From Ciborinia camelliae (Eukaryota > Ascomycota > Leotiomycetes > Helotiales > Sclerotiniaceae): a stretch of 51,223 bases of DNA. The first letter of the stretch is position 1, and each line of letters begins with the position of its first letter. Location of the stretch: positions 275,377-326,599 of the forward strand of contig JANPYM010000021.1 in assembly GCA_025890175.1 (NCBI GenBank). Direction: 5' to 3'. This document shows, in pieces, positions 10,452-22,488 of the stretch. The position numbers were made by a program, and so were the translations under genes. The notes under the pieces are model-generated. The model saw only the letters and a list, made by a program, of their open reading frames with translations. It did no database searches and was not told the origin of the DNA.

Positions 10452-11902
10452 ATGCATCTATTGGCATTTGTGATATGGCTATTGGTAATTACAGCATACC
10501 TATACAAATACTCAATATCACTCTTCCAGCGATCCCTTGCTGACCCGAGAATATAGGTAGCCAAAGCGGAATACAATCCGACTCTATTTTCATTGAGTGC
10601 CAGCACAACCTCTTCTACGACAATCTTAAATGCAGGGAACGGAAAGATAATTGTTCTTGATGTCAGTCTAAGAGGCAATTCATACCTCGTCAGCAGCCCG
10701 AAGATTGAATCTGGACCACTTGCCACATCTATTGCACCTGCCCTTTGCGATAATTCATTCATCCACGCATATATAACTGACCCAGAAGGAAGAATCTGGC
10801 GGAGAATTTACGCCGCTAATGAATCCAGATGGACGGATGAATGGATGGGTGGCGGTCAAACAGGACTGACCAACATCGCTTCAAGTCAATGGAAGGATGA
10901 TACTTCAAGCGTATATACAGCAAGATACCCATCCGGCTTGGTATGCTGGAGGTACGTTTAGCTCATTTTGAGACTGGATGAATGGATTCGCTAAAAGATA
11001 CGCTAGCAACACTTTCAATACTACTTCACCTCCATCTTCATGCGTGGAATCCCCAAATAGAACTCCGTTTGATTCCACATTATCTGAAATCTCAACGGAG
11101 TTAGTCACTGGAAAGAATAATTTTATGATTCATTACGTAGGGTTGTCGAAATGGGGAAAGTTATTGTATACTCGCCAATGGTGGAGCTATGGCTTGGGTT
11201 ATATGACCCAAGACAAGTTCGATGGATCCTTAGTATTCGTTGGCGAACCCCTTGTAAGTTGCTCTCTTTTTTTGTAGTTATTAGTGCTTAATGGAATCCA
11301 GATCACTCGTAAGTCTCATACAGAGTTGGATATCTGGGCAATTTCTAGCAGCGCGAGATTGTTCCGCCGGTCTTACAATGGCATCTACCCCGAAGGTTCT
11401 TGGAGCGAAGAAGTAAGTTGACAAGATCGCTGATACTCCAATAAACACCGGACTAATTACTTGCCTTATCCTATCTTAGTGGGAGGATCTCGGTGAATAC
11501 AACAGTCGGAGCAAACCCGCCGTGGCATACGATGCAGCGAACAATACGTACATAATGGGGCTTAATCCCAAGGACAGAGACACATATGTTTACAAGGTCC
11601 ATAACCCTCGGACAGGCTGGTCGCCTAGTAACACTACCTGGATACCATCAATCTACACAAATTGGTTGAGTCCGCCTACAATATCGACCTACAATGATGG
11701 TAACACACGTGGTTCGGATGTTCATGTATGGGGAATCAACAAAAACGGCAAGCTGTATTACTCGTATTCTCGGAATGGACAATGGTGGCCCAGTCCCTTT
11801 TATTACTACGAAATTATGAATGTTCCTGGGATTGTGACCAGTGGCAGCGCGGAAAGTAATACAGATGTGCAGAAGTTATTGGCTCAGGATGAGTTGAGAT
11901 GA
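10452..11902 (+). CDS. Secreted lectin-like beta-propeller protein, 402 aa, five exons (fungal fucose-lectin-like)
   Basis: Exons are 10452-10484, 10557-10951, 11007-11253, 11302-11412 and 11480-11902; the introns are 72, 55, 48 and 67 bp. The tiny first exon (11 codons) joins in phase 0, through GTAATT and GAATATAG with a CTGAC branch site, to give a signal peptide ending VAKA. The mature protein repeats a blade-like pattern of aromatic and Gly residues: GRIWRRIY, LDIWAISSSARLFRRSY, VHVWGINKNGKLYYSY followed by NGQWWP. This resembles the six-bladed Aleuria-type fucose-specific lectin family (PF07938): Arg/Glu/Trp sugar-site residues occur, but I did not align the blades. A role in binding host or self glycans outside the cell is inferred. 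Without splicing it appears as several disconnected frames. Confidence 0.7.
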
Positions 11903-13354
11903 ACGAATGGGAAAGGAAACATGGCATGTGAATTATGGAATGAGATGAGCAGCAGGCCATTCAATATGGGCCCCAGCTTAATCTATGAATCTCATGAATC
12001 TCCGGAGGAAATTTCTACCTTCTTTAACTCCTCATTTTCTCATTCTCTTTATCCCCCTTTCGATATCAGAAAATTACTTTTTATTTTTCCTTCTACAGTG
12101 CCAGTCTACTTTCAACAACTATCTCTTTAGGCGGTTTTGTTAATGTACAGTCGGAGCGGACTCTAGCTCTGATACTTCAAATTGTCTCCAACATCTAATC
12201 CCCTCCATTCGTTTCCAATAATCGTTTATCATGTGCACATTTTAATTGCACTTTTACTCCAGCCCTTCCATTCAAAGTCCCGTCTCTACCTTTTGCCGTT
12301 AATTCACATCTAGTTAGTTACCTCAAATGACTTGTCTTCTAAAGTTTTCTTGCGCACATGAACTGTCCTACTGATGATGCTTATATATGCAAAATGAATT
12401 AACACTACAATATACGAGGCAAAAATTTCGGATTGCCTGCACCAGCAACATCTTCCCGTTGATAATACCCGGTTCCTTGAGCTCTGTCCCATCTCAAATG
12501 CACTTACTTATCCATTCCCATGATTATCACCTCCCGTGTTTTCGATCATTCCCCTTTAAGTGCATTGACTCCATGCGTGTTTGTCCCTCTTCTTCTTTTT
12601 TGTGCCTCAATTCTACTTATAACCTTTATTCTATACTCTGACTCCTCTAAAGAGATTCTCTATTAGCCCCATCTACCCCCTTATGAAACATTTACCGTCT
12701 CCCTCTATCTCCACTACACATCTACCTCTACATTCCTTCATTTTAATAACGCCCACTTTTAGATGTTTGATTTTTGGGGGGGGGGGGGAAGAAGGGGAGG
12801 GCATTTACATATTGTTGATATAAAATAGTTCTACATACACTAGCTCGATACACAACAATAACAAAACATATTCCCCTACTACAATTCATTTTAACTTCTT
12901 GCCATGGAGGATTTTCACCATGCATTCGGATTCTGGCAACCTTGAGTAATGTGCTTAAGTACTTCAGAAATATCAGATTTGGTTTGCAATATACAACTTG
13001 GATATAAAAATGGAGTCTTTCCATAAATGTCTGTGAGCTGGAGAGATTGCTGATGGTATGCAGGAGTCTTGGTTGGTATTACGAATAAAGTTTGATTTGT
13101 AGATCACCTATTACATTCATTTTGTGCTGGCAAAGATTTTTATATTCTAGATACCTGTGGTGGAGAAGTATTAACAGCTAGAACGTTTGAATATTTCCCC
13201 CACAGGTGTAGAACTTCTATGCATATATTAACAGCAAAGTATTCTACATGACAGAAATATCATTCCCATCATGTCCTATCCTATGTTGGTTGTTCCCATT
13301 ACATGAGGTCCCCAACATCCGAAGACCAAACACATAGTTCCCCACCTATCCCCC
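11903..13354. other. Convergent intergenic region
   Basis: About 1.45 kb between the 3' ends of the lectin-like gene and a minus-strand gene. It is pyrimidine-rich at 12000-12750 and has a run of 13 G at about 12776-12788. No supported gene; the open frames lack domains or signals. Confidence 0.55.
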
Positions 13355-13978
13355 CTACTGAGTCATAAATTCTGCCTTATAAACTCCTTGAAGTCTACGA
13401 CTATAGGAACTAGCTCTCGCAACATTGGCTTGAAATGTAACTTCACCATCTCGATCAAAGATATGATAACACATAGTCCATTTCTGAAACTTGAGTCCAT
13501 GGACGAAAGCTGCCAACTTCATTTGATGAAAGTCATCTTTATTGAGACCGATGATGACATTCAACTTATTGATATTGAATGTATTGAGAATATCCACCAT
13601 CTTCATCAAGCTCGCAATGTGATCTTTGTAGATTGCACGCGTCTGGTGTTTGGCAGGAGCGTATAGTCGGATCGTGATATTATTGAGGAACGGGGCGTAC
13701 GATGGTAAGGTCTCAAGAAACGATGGCATATCGACGATGAAACCTTTGTTGATGAAATCAAGACCAATGTTGAGCATCTTGGCGTCACCAACTTGTTCAA
13801 TGGCAATGGAATCGTGTTGAGGAAGGGACTGGATAAGTTCTTCGGTCTGTTTCTTCTCGAGAGTCAATTTCTCTGCTTCTAGTTTTTCCGCCACTTCTTT
13901 TTCCTCCAACTTTCTCCTAGCGTAGAGCTCCGCAACTCGAGGAAATTTGGTTGCATCGCGGTTGTTCTTGTTACCCAT
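13355..13978 (-). CDS. Uncharacterised protein with charged coiled-coil N-terminus, 207 aa
   Basis: The frame is open back to 14077, but the preferred start is the ATG at 13978 (MGNKNNRDATKF); the upstream 33 codons include a hydrophobic stretch that looks like leader. Residues about 17-52 are a Lys/Glu-rich coiled coil (ARRKLEEKEVAEKLEAEK). The C-terminal 130 residues look globular, with alternating hydrophobic strands and helices (NITIRLYAP, LNVIIGLNKDDF, GEVTFQANVA). I do not recognise the domain. No signal peptide if the short start is right. Confidence 0.65.
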   Translation of the reverse strand: MGNKNNRDATKFPRVAELYARRKLEEKEVAEKLEAEKLTLEKKQTEELIQSLPQHDSIAIEQVGDAKMLNIGLDFINKGFIVDMPSFLETLPSYAPFLNNITIRLYAPAKHQTRAIYKDHIASLMKMVDILNTFNINKLNVIIGLNKDDFHQMKLAAFVHGLKFQKWTMCYHIFDRDGEVTFQANVARASSYSRRLQGVYKAEFMTQ

Positions 13979-14549
13979 GATGTCGAGTGGAGGATTGATG
14001 ATAGTATTGAAGAATAGAAGAATCACGATGTGAAATATGGATCGATCGTATGTTCTTAAGGTTATTCCCGTTGACAATGGTAAAGTTGGTATTGTCCTAG
14101 ACGATGTTGTGGAGGGAAAGGTTTCGTGATTCTTAAAGCAGAAGATGCTCTTATAAATGATATCTGGTACGGTTGCTTAGTCGCTCGCAAAGCATACAGC
14201 CATGTCCATCTCGGTTCCAGTCCCCAAACCTGCTTCCGTATTTCAATATTACGGTCACAATACTAGCATATGAACGGTTATATGCCGTATTGCCCACGCT
14301 ATGAAAGTTGCATGTTGTACGAAACTGGCAGGAGCATTTAAGTTGTATAAAAAGCCGAAATTGAGGTTCCAGACCGTGACACCAGCACTACAAGATCGAC
14401 TCGTAGACCCGGATCGATTCTCGCCCTGTTGAGTTAAACTATTCTGTCATCCTGAATGAGATAATGGGGTTAAATGGGTATTTTAGAGGTAAAATAAGGT
14501 CTCCTCTTTAATTATCCATTCAGATTTATGATAATTATTTAAAACGGCA

Positions 14550-15060
14550 AATATTTGAAATAGTATGTTTTTGAATTTTGATATTTCAAATAGTATAGAA
14601 ACTTTTCATTTCGATTTCAAATAGTATAGGTTCGGTGGGAGGGGGTAGTTTTGTAGGTTTGTAGGTTTGTAGGTTTGTAGGTTTGTAGGTTTGTAGGTTT
14701 GTAGGTTTGTAGGTTTGTAGGTTTGTAGGTTTGTAGGTTTGTAGGTTTGTAGGTTTGTAGGTTTGTAGGTTTGTAGGTTTGTAGGTTTGTAGGTTTGTAG
14801 GTTTGTAGGTTTGATGAAAAAGGGTAGTAGGATTCTTTTAGATCTAAATAGTATATAAATCAGAATTAGAATAATATATCAATCAGGACTAGAATAGTAT
14901 ATTTTATTTTATTTTGAATTCAAATAATATATAAATCGAGATTAAAATATTATATTTTTTCGAGATTAAACTAGTATTATTTATAAAAGATTTCAGGATT
15001 GAAATAACAATATATGTTATTTGAGGTTGAAATAGAAACTTTTTATGTTAGTTGGAGTAT
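14550..15060. repeat. Degenerate AAATAGTATA / GATTNGAATAGTATA repeats on both sides of the octamer array
   Basis: The words AAATAGTAT, AAATAATATA and AGAATAGTATA recur about every 30-45 bp, often with an AATC.GGATT-like spacer (for example near 14557, 14588, 14623, 14848, 14891, 14925). The pattern looks like an old tandem repeat decayed by mutation. No coding function. Confidence 0.5.
14648..14813. repeat. 8-bp tandem array (GTTTGTAG), about 20 copies
   Basis: Near-perfect uninterrupted octamer repeats in a non-coding spacer. The unit is not the TTAGGG telomere repeat. The array ends at GTTTGATG. Confidence 0.95.
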
Positions 15061-16809
15061 TAAAGTTGAAAAACATATTATTTCAGGTATTTGCTGTATT
15101 TAAGATAATAACCTTACTTTTATATAAAGGGATACGAGTTTTGACTGCGCCTACAACCCACTTCTCTACGGGATTGTTGGGCTTGGGGCCAAATTCTGAC
15201 TGTAGACAGTTGATACGATATATTAATGAAGTCTTTTAGCGCCGATGCTCGGTTCCTAACCGTTGGAAGGGGGGTATATCGGGGGCAAAAGTCTATACCC
15301 TTCAGATTCGTACATGATAATCTTGGTATAGCTGCTATGCCAGACTTAGAGTGACAACATATCACCTTGTCTGTGTTTCGAGCGTTGATATTAACGCTAT
15401 CCATTCATCTTTTAGATGATTGCATAATGCCTTGCTCTGCAAGTTTAATCTTAACCCTCAACCCCACCACAAATTTGTTGGACGGGATGTTGAACAATGA
15501 GAGACACTCGTCTAAAGTTCTTCGAATAGGAGTTTTGAATTCTCGAGTTTGCTTGCATACATTGAAATGCGTACACTAAAATGCATACCTATATTTGAAT
15601 ATAGAAAAGATGACATTCAATTAGACCTATGTTACCCATGTACGTAACTTTACACATAACATATATTCAAGAGGGAGATGACGAAGAGGGAACAAACACG
15701 AAACCACCTGCGAAATTCACCAAGGCTAACTTATGAAGGTCCGTTTTACGATCAATTGAGAGTATTTACAAGGGGACAAAACGAAATACAATCGGATGGG
15801 CTAAGCACATCAATGCTGGAGAGATCTGAGCAAGAAAAAGCAGACAGGATGAATTGACTAATCCATCTGTAAGAGTGGATTATCATACATATATATTCTT
15901 GGGGGTGAAGAAGTGAACCTCCGGGAAATAAGTGCAAATCAGCAGGGGATGAAGAGAAAGTTCCAAGTTCCAAGTTCCAAGTCCCAAGCACATTCGTAAA
16001 ATTGAACAATAGTATCCGGGAAAGGAATATACATATAGATCTGAGGGGGGGATTCTCTGATGGTCATGGAAGTTAAGGGAAAGATGGACGTGCTGTCCAT
16101 TCATTTCAGTTGGAAGGAAATGTCTCCAAATCAACTCAAATAAGAGAGATCGGTACCGGGAACGATAACGTGAGAAGTGGACATAAAACTCCTTATGTCA
16201 AAATCTTTACGGTGCGCATCCTTTAAATTTGCCAGTCGAAACTATCTGCATTCAGCGATTTCAATCCGATGAAAGCTTTCGTGCTTATATCGTTATGCAT
16301 CAACTTAGATCATTGTCTAGATTATTTAGAAAGAAATGATTCTTTTACTCCAAGCATGCATTGGGTGACAAGTTATTCCTAAACAAATCCGTGGTAGAAA
16401 CAGTATACATTCCTCCGGAAATCTGCAATCAATGCATGCCGCATCTCCCCTTTTCTTTTTAATTACTTTCTAGTGTTGAAAATCCACCCAACCAGTTATA
16501 GTAATTTCATGAAAAAACCCAGATCATTTCCCAGCCTTTCTTCTATCCCAATTAATCAATCGAAGATTATCTTCTCATTTGATGTTGATTTTCAAAAACT
16601 AAAATACCAATAATATCTCTTATTTTCCGTATTCAGACTTTCATTCCATAGAATTTCCTATTCAGTCCTTCATTCCACTGCACTCCACATTTTCATCCCC
16701 ATTCCACCCGCAAACAAAATATTTGACACTCCAATGTTTATTCATTCATAAATGTTGTTCACCCACTGAACATACCATGTTATGATACAAAATCCTCATA
16801 TTTCCAATC

Positions 16810-19043
16810 ATGTCTGGTTCTCGTGGAACAAATGGTGGTAATGGCACCAGTGGGGCTACGATGGCGAACGGATCTACAGTGATGACGGGCGAAACGCCCA
16901 AGGTGGCTAGCGGAACGAAGGAGAAAAAGCCCAATATCTTTCGAAGGATGATCCGAAGACCCAAGAAGACGGCAAAACCCAAAGTGGGAGGGACAATCGT
17001 CGCAACACCTGCTGAGATCAATGAAGCAACGGCAAAATTATTCGCGAGGCTTGAAGAAAGGTGTGCTATCATGGAGATATGTATCATGTAACGAAGACTA
17101 ACATGCACGTTTAGATTCGCGGATAGCTTCAAGGCCCAAGGGTTTGAAGCAGATAGACCATACATACCCCGCAAATTCGAGACCCAAAGAGCACTTTACC
17201 AATGGGCAATTCCGGGGAGCACAACTCCTTCATACCCACCTCATTTGAAGTGGATCCCACTTGATGATCGAGTAGGACTTCTGAAAATTTTCAACCTCAA
17301 ACGATTTGTCGATGTCTCCGTCTCCCTTCTACCCAAAATCCCTCCGGAGATTTCCAATCTTTTATTTGGAGATCCTTACAATGGAACTTCAATGGGAATG
17401 CTCGAAGAAAGAATGATGGCTTTACAAAAAGAGGAGAAGAACATTGGAACCGAACCAAGTATTGGTTATCGGAAAGATTGGTATAGCGATGCAGTATTTG
17501 CTCAACAATATTTCACCGGTCCGAATCCATCATCCATCGCTCTCGCCGGTCAGATCTGGCTCGATAGATTCAAGAAAGCCGCCATCGATCAAAACAACAA
17601 GGAGATGCATAGTCTCCTCGAGACATTCAACTCCAACTCTTTCTATATCCAAGATTGTAGTTTCTTTCGCGAATGGGCTGGCGCTTCCCCGGATTCGGTT
17701 CTGAAATCCGACAATGGTAAAAGATTTGGTTGCGCATCTGTGACATTGTTGCATCTAAATGCAGATGGGGATCTGCATCCCTTGGCGATTGTTTTGGATT
17801 ATAAAGTGAGCATGGAAAATTCAGTCACCATCTTCAATAAAAGAATTAATCCAAAGGATCCAAAAGATAATGAGCACGATGATTGGCCATGGAGATACGC
17901 CAAGATGTGTAGTTTGATTGCCGATTGGACACGGCATGAGTTGACATTACATCTCAATGATTGTCATTTTGTGGAGGAGGCAAGTGCTGTAGGGGCTTAT
18001 AGAAGTTTTCCAAGTGATCATATCGTTTATAAGATTCTGGAGCCTCATTGGTATGTTTTCCCATCAATTCATTTTCCTTTCCAGAGATTTGGGAGTGAGA
18101 TGGTATGATAAAAAATGACTGACCGAGATATAATAGGTTTAAAACTCTCTCCCTTAACGCTGCGGCCAGGGCTAGCCTTGTCCCGCAGGTTGTAAACAAA
18201 ATCAATGGGTTCACTGAACAGCAAACATACGAGTATCTCCTAAGTTCCTACAAAAACTTCAACTGGACCGGCAACTACGTCCCAACATCTCTCATCACAC
18301 GTGGATTTCCTTTATCGTCACTGAACGACAAGAAGGATCGGCGATTCCACAACTATGCATACGGAAGAAACATGGCCATCCTATGGCCCATCTTATTCGA
18401 ATTTGTTTCTTCGATGCTCTCGACATATTACACTAGTGATGCCGACGTCGCAAGAGACACCTGTGTATCTACCTGGTGCAACGAGATGCAATCGCCAGGC
18501 GGGGGACAGATGACGACATTTCCACAGATCAAAACGCTGGACGAACTAAGCAATGCCATAACAATGTGTATTCACATAGCCTCACCACAGCACAATGCGA
18601 TCAACTACCTGCAAAATTACTACATGTCATTTGTCCCCAACAAGCCCCCATCTCTGCAAGCACCACTCCCCGGGAGTTTGAGTGCGCTTCAACGATACCA
18701 GGAAGTGGACATGATAAATGCTCTTCCAATCAACGACCCATCGGTGTGGATTCAATCATCACAACTTCCCTTCCTTCTCAGCTATCGAGTCGCCGAGGAT
18801 CAAACCCTGGCATCATATGCCCGCGAATTGCGAGACGCAGCGATCAATCCACGAGGGAGATTTTCCGGACCAGGAGATGCTGGAAGGAGAACCGAAGGAG
18901 TAAGAAAGGCAGCCGAGAAATTATTGCTAGATCTCGACTTGGCGGCGCGGAAATTCAAGGAGAATAGTGAAGAGATGAGTGAAGGAATCGCGCCGTATTA
19001 TGTGATGGATCCTGGAGAACTAGCCGTGAGCGTTCTGATATAA
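16810..19043 (+). CDS. Lipoxygenase, 697 aa, three exons, predicted intracellular
   Basis: Exons are 16810-17060, 17115-18050 and 18137-19043; introns of 54 and 86 bp, both phase 2, the second with an ACTGAC branch. Lipoxygenases add O2 to polyunsaturated fatty acids to make hydroperoxides (oxylipins). The five metal ligands of the family are all visible: H363 and H368 in HLNDCH, H548 and N552 in HNAIN, and the C-terminal Ile697 (AVSVLI then stop). The family core WTRHELTLHL and the later HIVYKILEPHW plus LNAAARASLV are also present. The N-terminus is Gly/Ser/Thr- and Lys-rich without a signal peptide, unlike the secreted Mn-lipoxygenases, so a cytosolic enzyme is likely. Metal (Fe or Mn) and position specificity cannot be told from sequence. 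It is next to, and convergent with, the acid phosphatase gene. Confidence 0.93.
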
Positions 19044-19766
19044 TGGGTGGTATTCTGACACTCTACAGTTAGGTGGTTGTAGACCTTTTTCTCTCTGTGC
19101 CTTGTTTAGTTGGGATAATTTTCATTGATCATTGATTTCAATTTTCGCACTTTTGAATTTCTCTGTATCGGATTTCGGTTATACCCAGTCTTGGGGATTA
19201 GTTCTTTTGGGAAAATAATGGGATTTGGGTGGAGTTTATGCCACGGCATCTTAGGAGGATTTGAATGTTTTCGATTTTGATGACCTTGCTCGAGATTGAG
19301 GAGGACCAAGGCGTTGAATGTTTTGTTGCGAAATATCCTCTAATTGTTCCAACTGTTTTCTACGTTTTCTTACCTAGTGATAGGCCAATAATTTATTTGA
19401 AATTCTATTTATTTCCAACCATGTTATACCTTAAATTCAGATCCAGATTCAAATTCGTCTAGTGATTTGAGAAAGACTCCTACCTATTGAGTTACCATGA
19501 CTCTTTGAATCATCTCTGTCAAATAGATCCCTCAAAACAGAAGTACTTTGTGGATTTCTGGGAGGTCACGAAACCCAACTGAAATTCAAATGCAGCCGCG
19601 CGACGAATGGCCATTAAAGCTCCACAAACTGTCCTCCACTGCAGGGAGTTCGCAAATGTCTAAACTTTCTGCCAGTGAATACACCAATCTACCTATTAAA
19701 TGTGATGCAAAATCTTGCATTGATATTGCCATACATCTGCCTCCTATTCTTCTAGAATCCATATAT
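19044..19766. other. Convergent intergenic region, no gene seen
   Basis: About 720 bp between the lipoxygenase stop and the phosphatase stop. Nothing recognised; it should hold both 3' ends. Confidence 0.6.
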
Positions 19767-21441
19767 CTATGGCGCTACAGTTGCCAGCCATGGTTGCGAC
19801 AAATCCGTATAGAAGCTAGCCCCCTTAACTATCGTTGGCGCCCCAGAAGCCGTAACATTGCATCGTGTTGGGAGATCTCCCGCTGCCTTAACCTTCCCCT
19901 TAATCAGTGCCGAGTAGTCACTGACAAGACAGCTTGAGCCTGGTCCGGATCCACATGAAGGTACCGGATATACCACATCATTCAGGAGGATACGGATGTA
20001 TGTTGCATTACTCGAGGTCGATGATTTCGTGTCTCGGTAGGAATATAGTCTCGAGCGTGTCGATTTGGTGGGGGTTGATGGGCCAGAGATAGCACAGTTC
20101 AGTCGTTCGAATGCCACTGTTCCTCTCATACTTGTGAAATGACTCGAGATGTATTTGTAATCGTGCGGGATTTTCGTTCCATCACCTAAGGATTCAGTTT
20201 TATCCCATACACCAGTTGCAGCTCCGAGCTGTGTGATTTGTCCATCGTTCATAAAAGCAGTGAGAATGCTAGGTAATGTATAGCTGGTTCCATTGGGGAA
20301 TGTTCCGTTAATGCCAGGGCCTTGTTCTAGGATACCGATGAGAGCATTGAGATATGGAAGCATCATCTTCGAAGGCAAATCTACGCCCGGTCCTGTTCCA
20401 TAATAATATCTCAAATCTTGTGAATACTCATACTGTTTGAGTTCATTATCCGTGAATACGTCACACCATGGAGATAGCGTGCCTGTAATTTGGGATTCGA
20501 AACCGCAAAGATACGGCATTATAGACACATCCGTGTCTGAGAAATTCAGATTGCCGGTGATCAACTTCTGAAGGCGTGCTTGAATAGGAGGAAGATAAAT
20601 TGAATTCCATGTTAACTCTGTCATTCATCAGCCATCATTCGAAAGAATCAAATAGCAAATGGCAGGTTAAAGGTTAAAGGAATGAAAGAATAGCACTTAC
20701 GTTGTGTCCCCCCATTACCATCCACAAATTCAGGACATAAATCACCTGGACTCAAACTATCGAAAAGTGCCTCCTCACTTCCTTTAGAATTAACCGTAAC
20801 TACCATACCGAGACTACTTGCAGAAGACCCAAGAAATCCCCTTACAAAGTTTTGAGCGGTTTGAACAACACGGGGGTAGAGGTTGGCCCAACTTATGAAT
20901 GGTTCCCCATAGGAGTACAGATCTGGGTAGCGAGTTCTGAGTTGATAGCCAAGATCAAAGGCCTCTTTATATCCCGTGGGACTCTCTTGGGCGATTTGAA
21001 GTGTAGGATTAGTCAGAACTGGCTTCCAGGATTTTAGGAAAGCTAAGGAGCCAGTGGAAGTAAATTTTGCTGCTTGGATCTTTGCATACAAAGCCGTCCA
21101 CTGGGCATATGCTCCCGAATCAGGATATCGACTCCCGTGTCTAACATTATAAGCTACCTGCTCTACGTAACAATTATCAGGAACTTGGTTGCTGATATCG
21201 TAAATATTTGGACCTAATTCTGATGAGCATCCGAATTACCCAATTGAGTGTGGATTCAGGAACATTTACCAGTAAAATAAGGACTATTAGCCCCCAAAGA
21301 AGTCAGTGGATTCTGAGAAATTTTGGTCGAAGGAAGAAGGATATCTTGTTGAGGGGCCAAAAAGGTAGTTGCATGAACGGAGGAAGTGAGTAGCAAGCTC
21401 ACATTGACGAGGGTGGTTGTTGAAAGAGTGATTTTCGTCAT
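19767..21441 (-). CDS. Secreted histidine acid phosphatase (phytase-like), 513 aa, three exons
   Basis: Exons on the minus strand are 21441-21270, 21219-20701 and 20617-19767; introns of 50 and 83 bp, both phase 1. Residues 1-23 are a signal peptide. The catalytic RHGSRYP (residues 84-90) matches the RHGXRXP motif of branch 2 histidine phosphatases, where His85 takes the phosphate. The usual HD proton-donor pair appears as Asn354-Asp355 in MNDGQI. Several N-glycosylation sites (NFSD, NGTF, NGTS, NATY, NVTA) and Cys pairs agree with an extracellular phosphate-scavenging enzyme. The end is a typical small beta region (APTIVKGASFYTDLSQPWL). Confidence 0.9.
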
Positions 21442-22488
21442 GATCCTATTCTCGAGTGAAACAATATATATATGATGGAGGGAGAAATTGAAAATTGGAA
21501 AGTAAGAATCCCTAACAGAGATATTGCTAATAATTTATCGAATCTTCACTGACTTGACTGACTGATAGGGCAATAATCCACATTGTTCACAAGTAGGAGA
21601 TATTGGCGTATTTATACTTATATCTATACTTGCTTGCATCCTACATACAGTATCTATCGGTGATTGATAATGCATGTAACCAGATCTCCCGGTGGCTTAA
21701 CCATAAAACCGGCAATTCACCCGACTGGGAGTATAGGATATATCCTATATATGTATGCCGGATATCTAATTCATACAGATATGTCAGCACATTATTACAT
21801 TTTACCCAGAAGAGGCAGGTAATGGGGATATTTTGATAGTAGCGGTCGATTAAATTAACTTCTGTCAACCCAACCCGTCAACCCGTCAACCCCTTAACCT
21901 GTCCACAATTATCGTGTTCGGTTCTTCAGGAACACGTGGGAAACATGAAATTCGCAATTGGTACCAACTTCATATTATCGGAAATGATGGCCACAATGGG
22001 ATGGGGTTGCTGAGCGGCCATGGAATAACCCGATAACCCGATAACCACCACCACAAACACAAACACAAACATAAACACAAACACAAGTTACAACCAAGTA
22101 GGTGACTAGATAGTATATCATAAAGATCAAATGAGTGACAAGCTTTTGAACGAAAGTCATCATTTACATGGAAAAAAGTCCTCAAGAGATGGAAAGGAAA
22201 GGATAATTATCCCAACTCCGGTCAGTTACACTTGAGAAAACTTATATATTTATTTATTTATTTATTTATTTAAAAGACATATCGTAAGCTGACGCCACGA
22301 GCCACTCTCCCCAACTCCTTTTCTGTTCTGCTTGACTATTAACATATGGCAGTATATATTCGCCGACCGTTTACCATTTCCTGGTCTCATGAGGGAACGT
22401 TAAAATAATTTCTATCCGTGTCCCTGTCAAAGTATTGAGGCCACCCCAAATCGTCATCATCCTCTAATATCCGTACCTGTAATCCCAC
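21442..22488. other. Intergenic region with short simple repeats
   Basis: Upstream of the phosphatase and downstream of SSM4/Doa10. It contains CCCGTCAAC repeats (about 21868-21900), an ACAAAC-type repeat (about 22048-22086) and a TTTA microsatellite (about 22247-22273). No supported gene. Confidence 0.6.
22247..22273. repeat. TTTA microsatellite
   Basis: Six to seven copies of TTTA in the region downstream of SSM4/Doa10. Confidence 0.85.

Larger units (their letters stand above)
13979..16809. other. Long intergenic spacer with tandem and degenerate repeats
   Basis: About 2.8 kb without a supported gene. It holds the GTTTGTAG array (14648-14813), degenerate AAATAGTATA-type repeats (14550-15060), a TATA-like TATAAAAAG at about 14346 with no gene behind it, and a TTCCAAG repeat at 15960-15985. 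The last 300 bp are the presumed lipoxygenase promoter. Confidence 0.6.

Noticed and set aside
14341..14360. TATA-like TATAAAAAG as a promoter
   Set aside because: No coding frame follows it at a sensible distance.
16746..17174. Minus-strand 142-residue frame
   Set aside because: Antisense shadow of lipoxygenase exons 1 and 2.
18476..18967. Plus-strand 163-residue frame
   Set aside because: Out-of-frame shadow of lipoxygenase exon 3, which carries the metal ligands in another frame.
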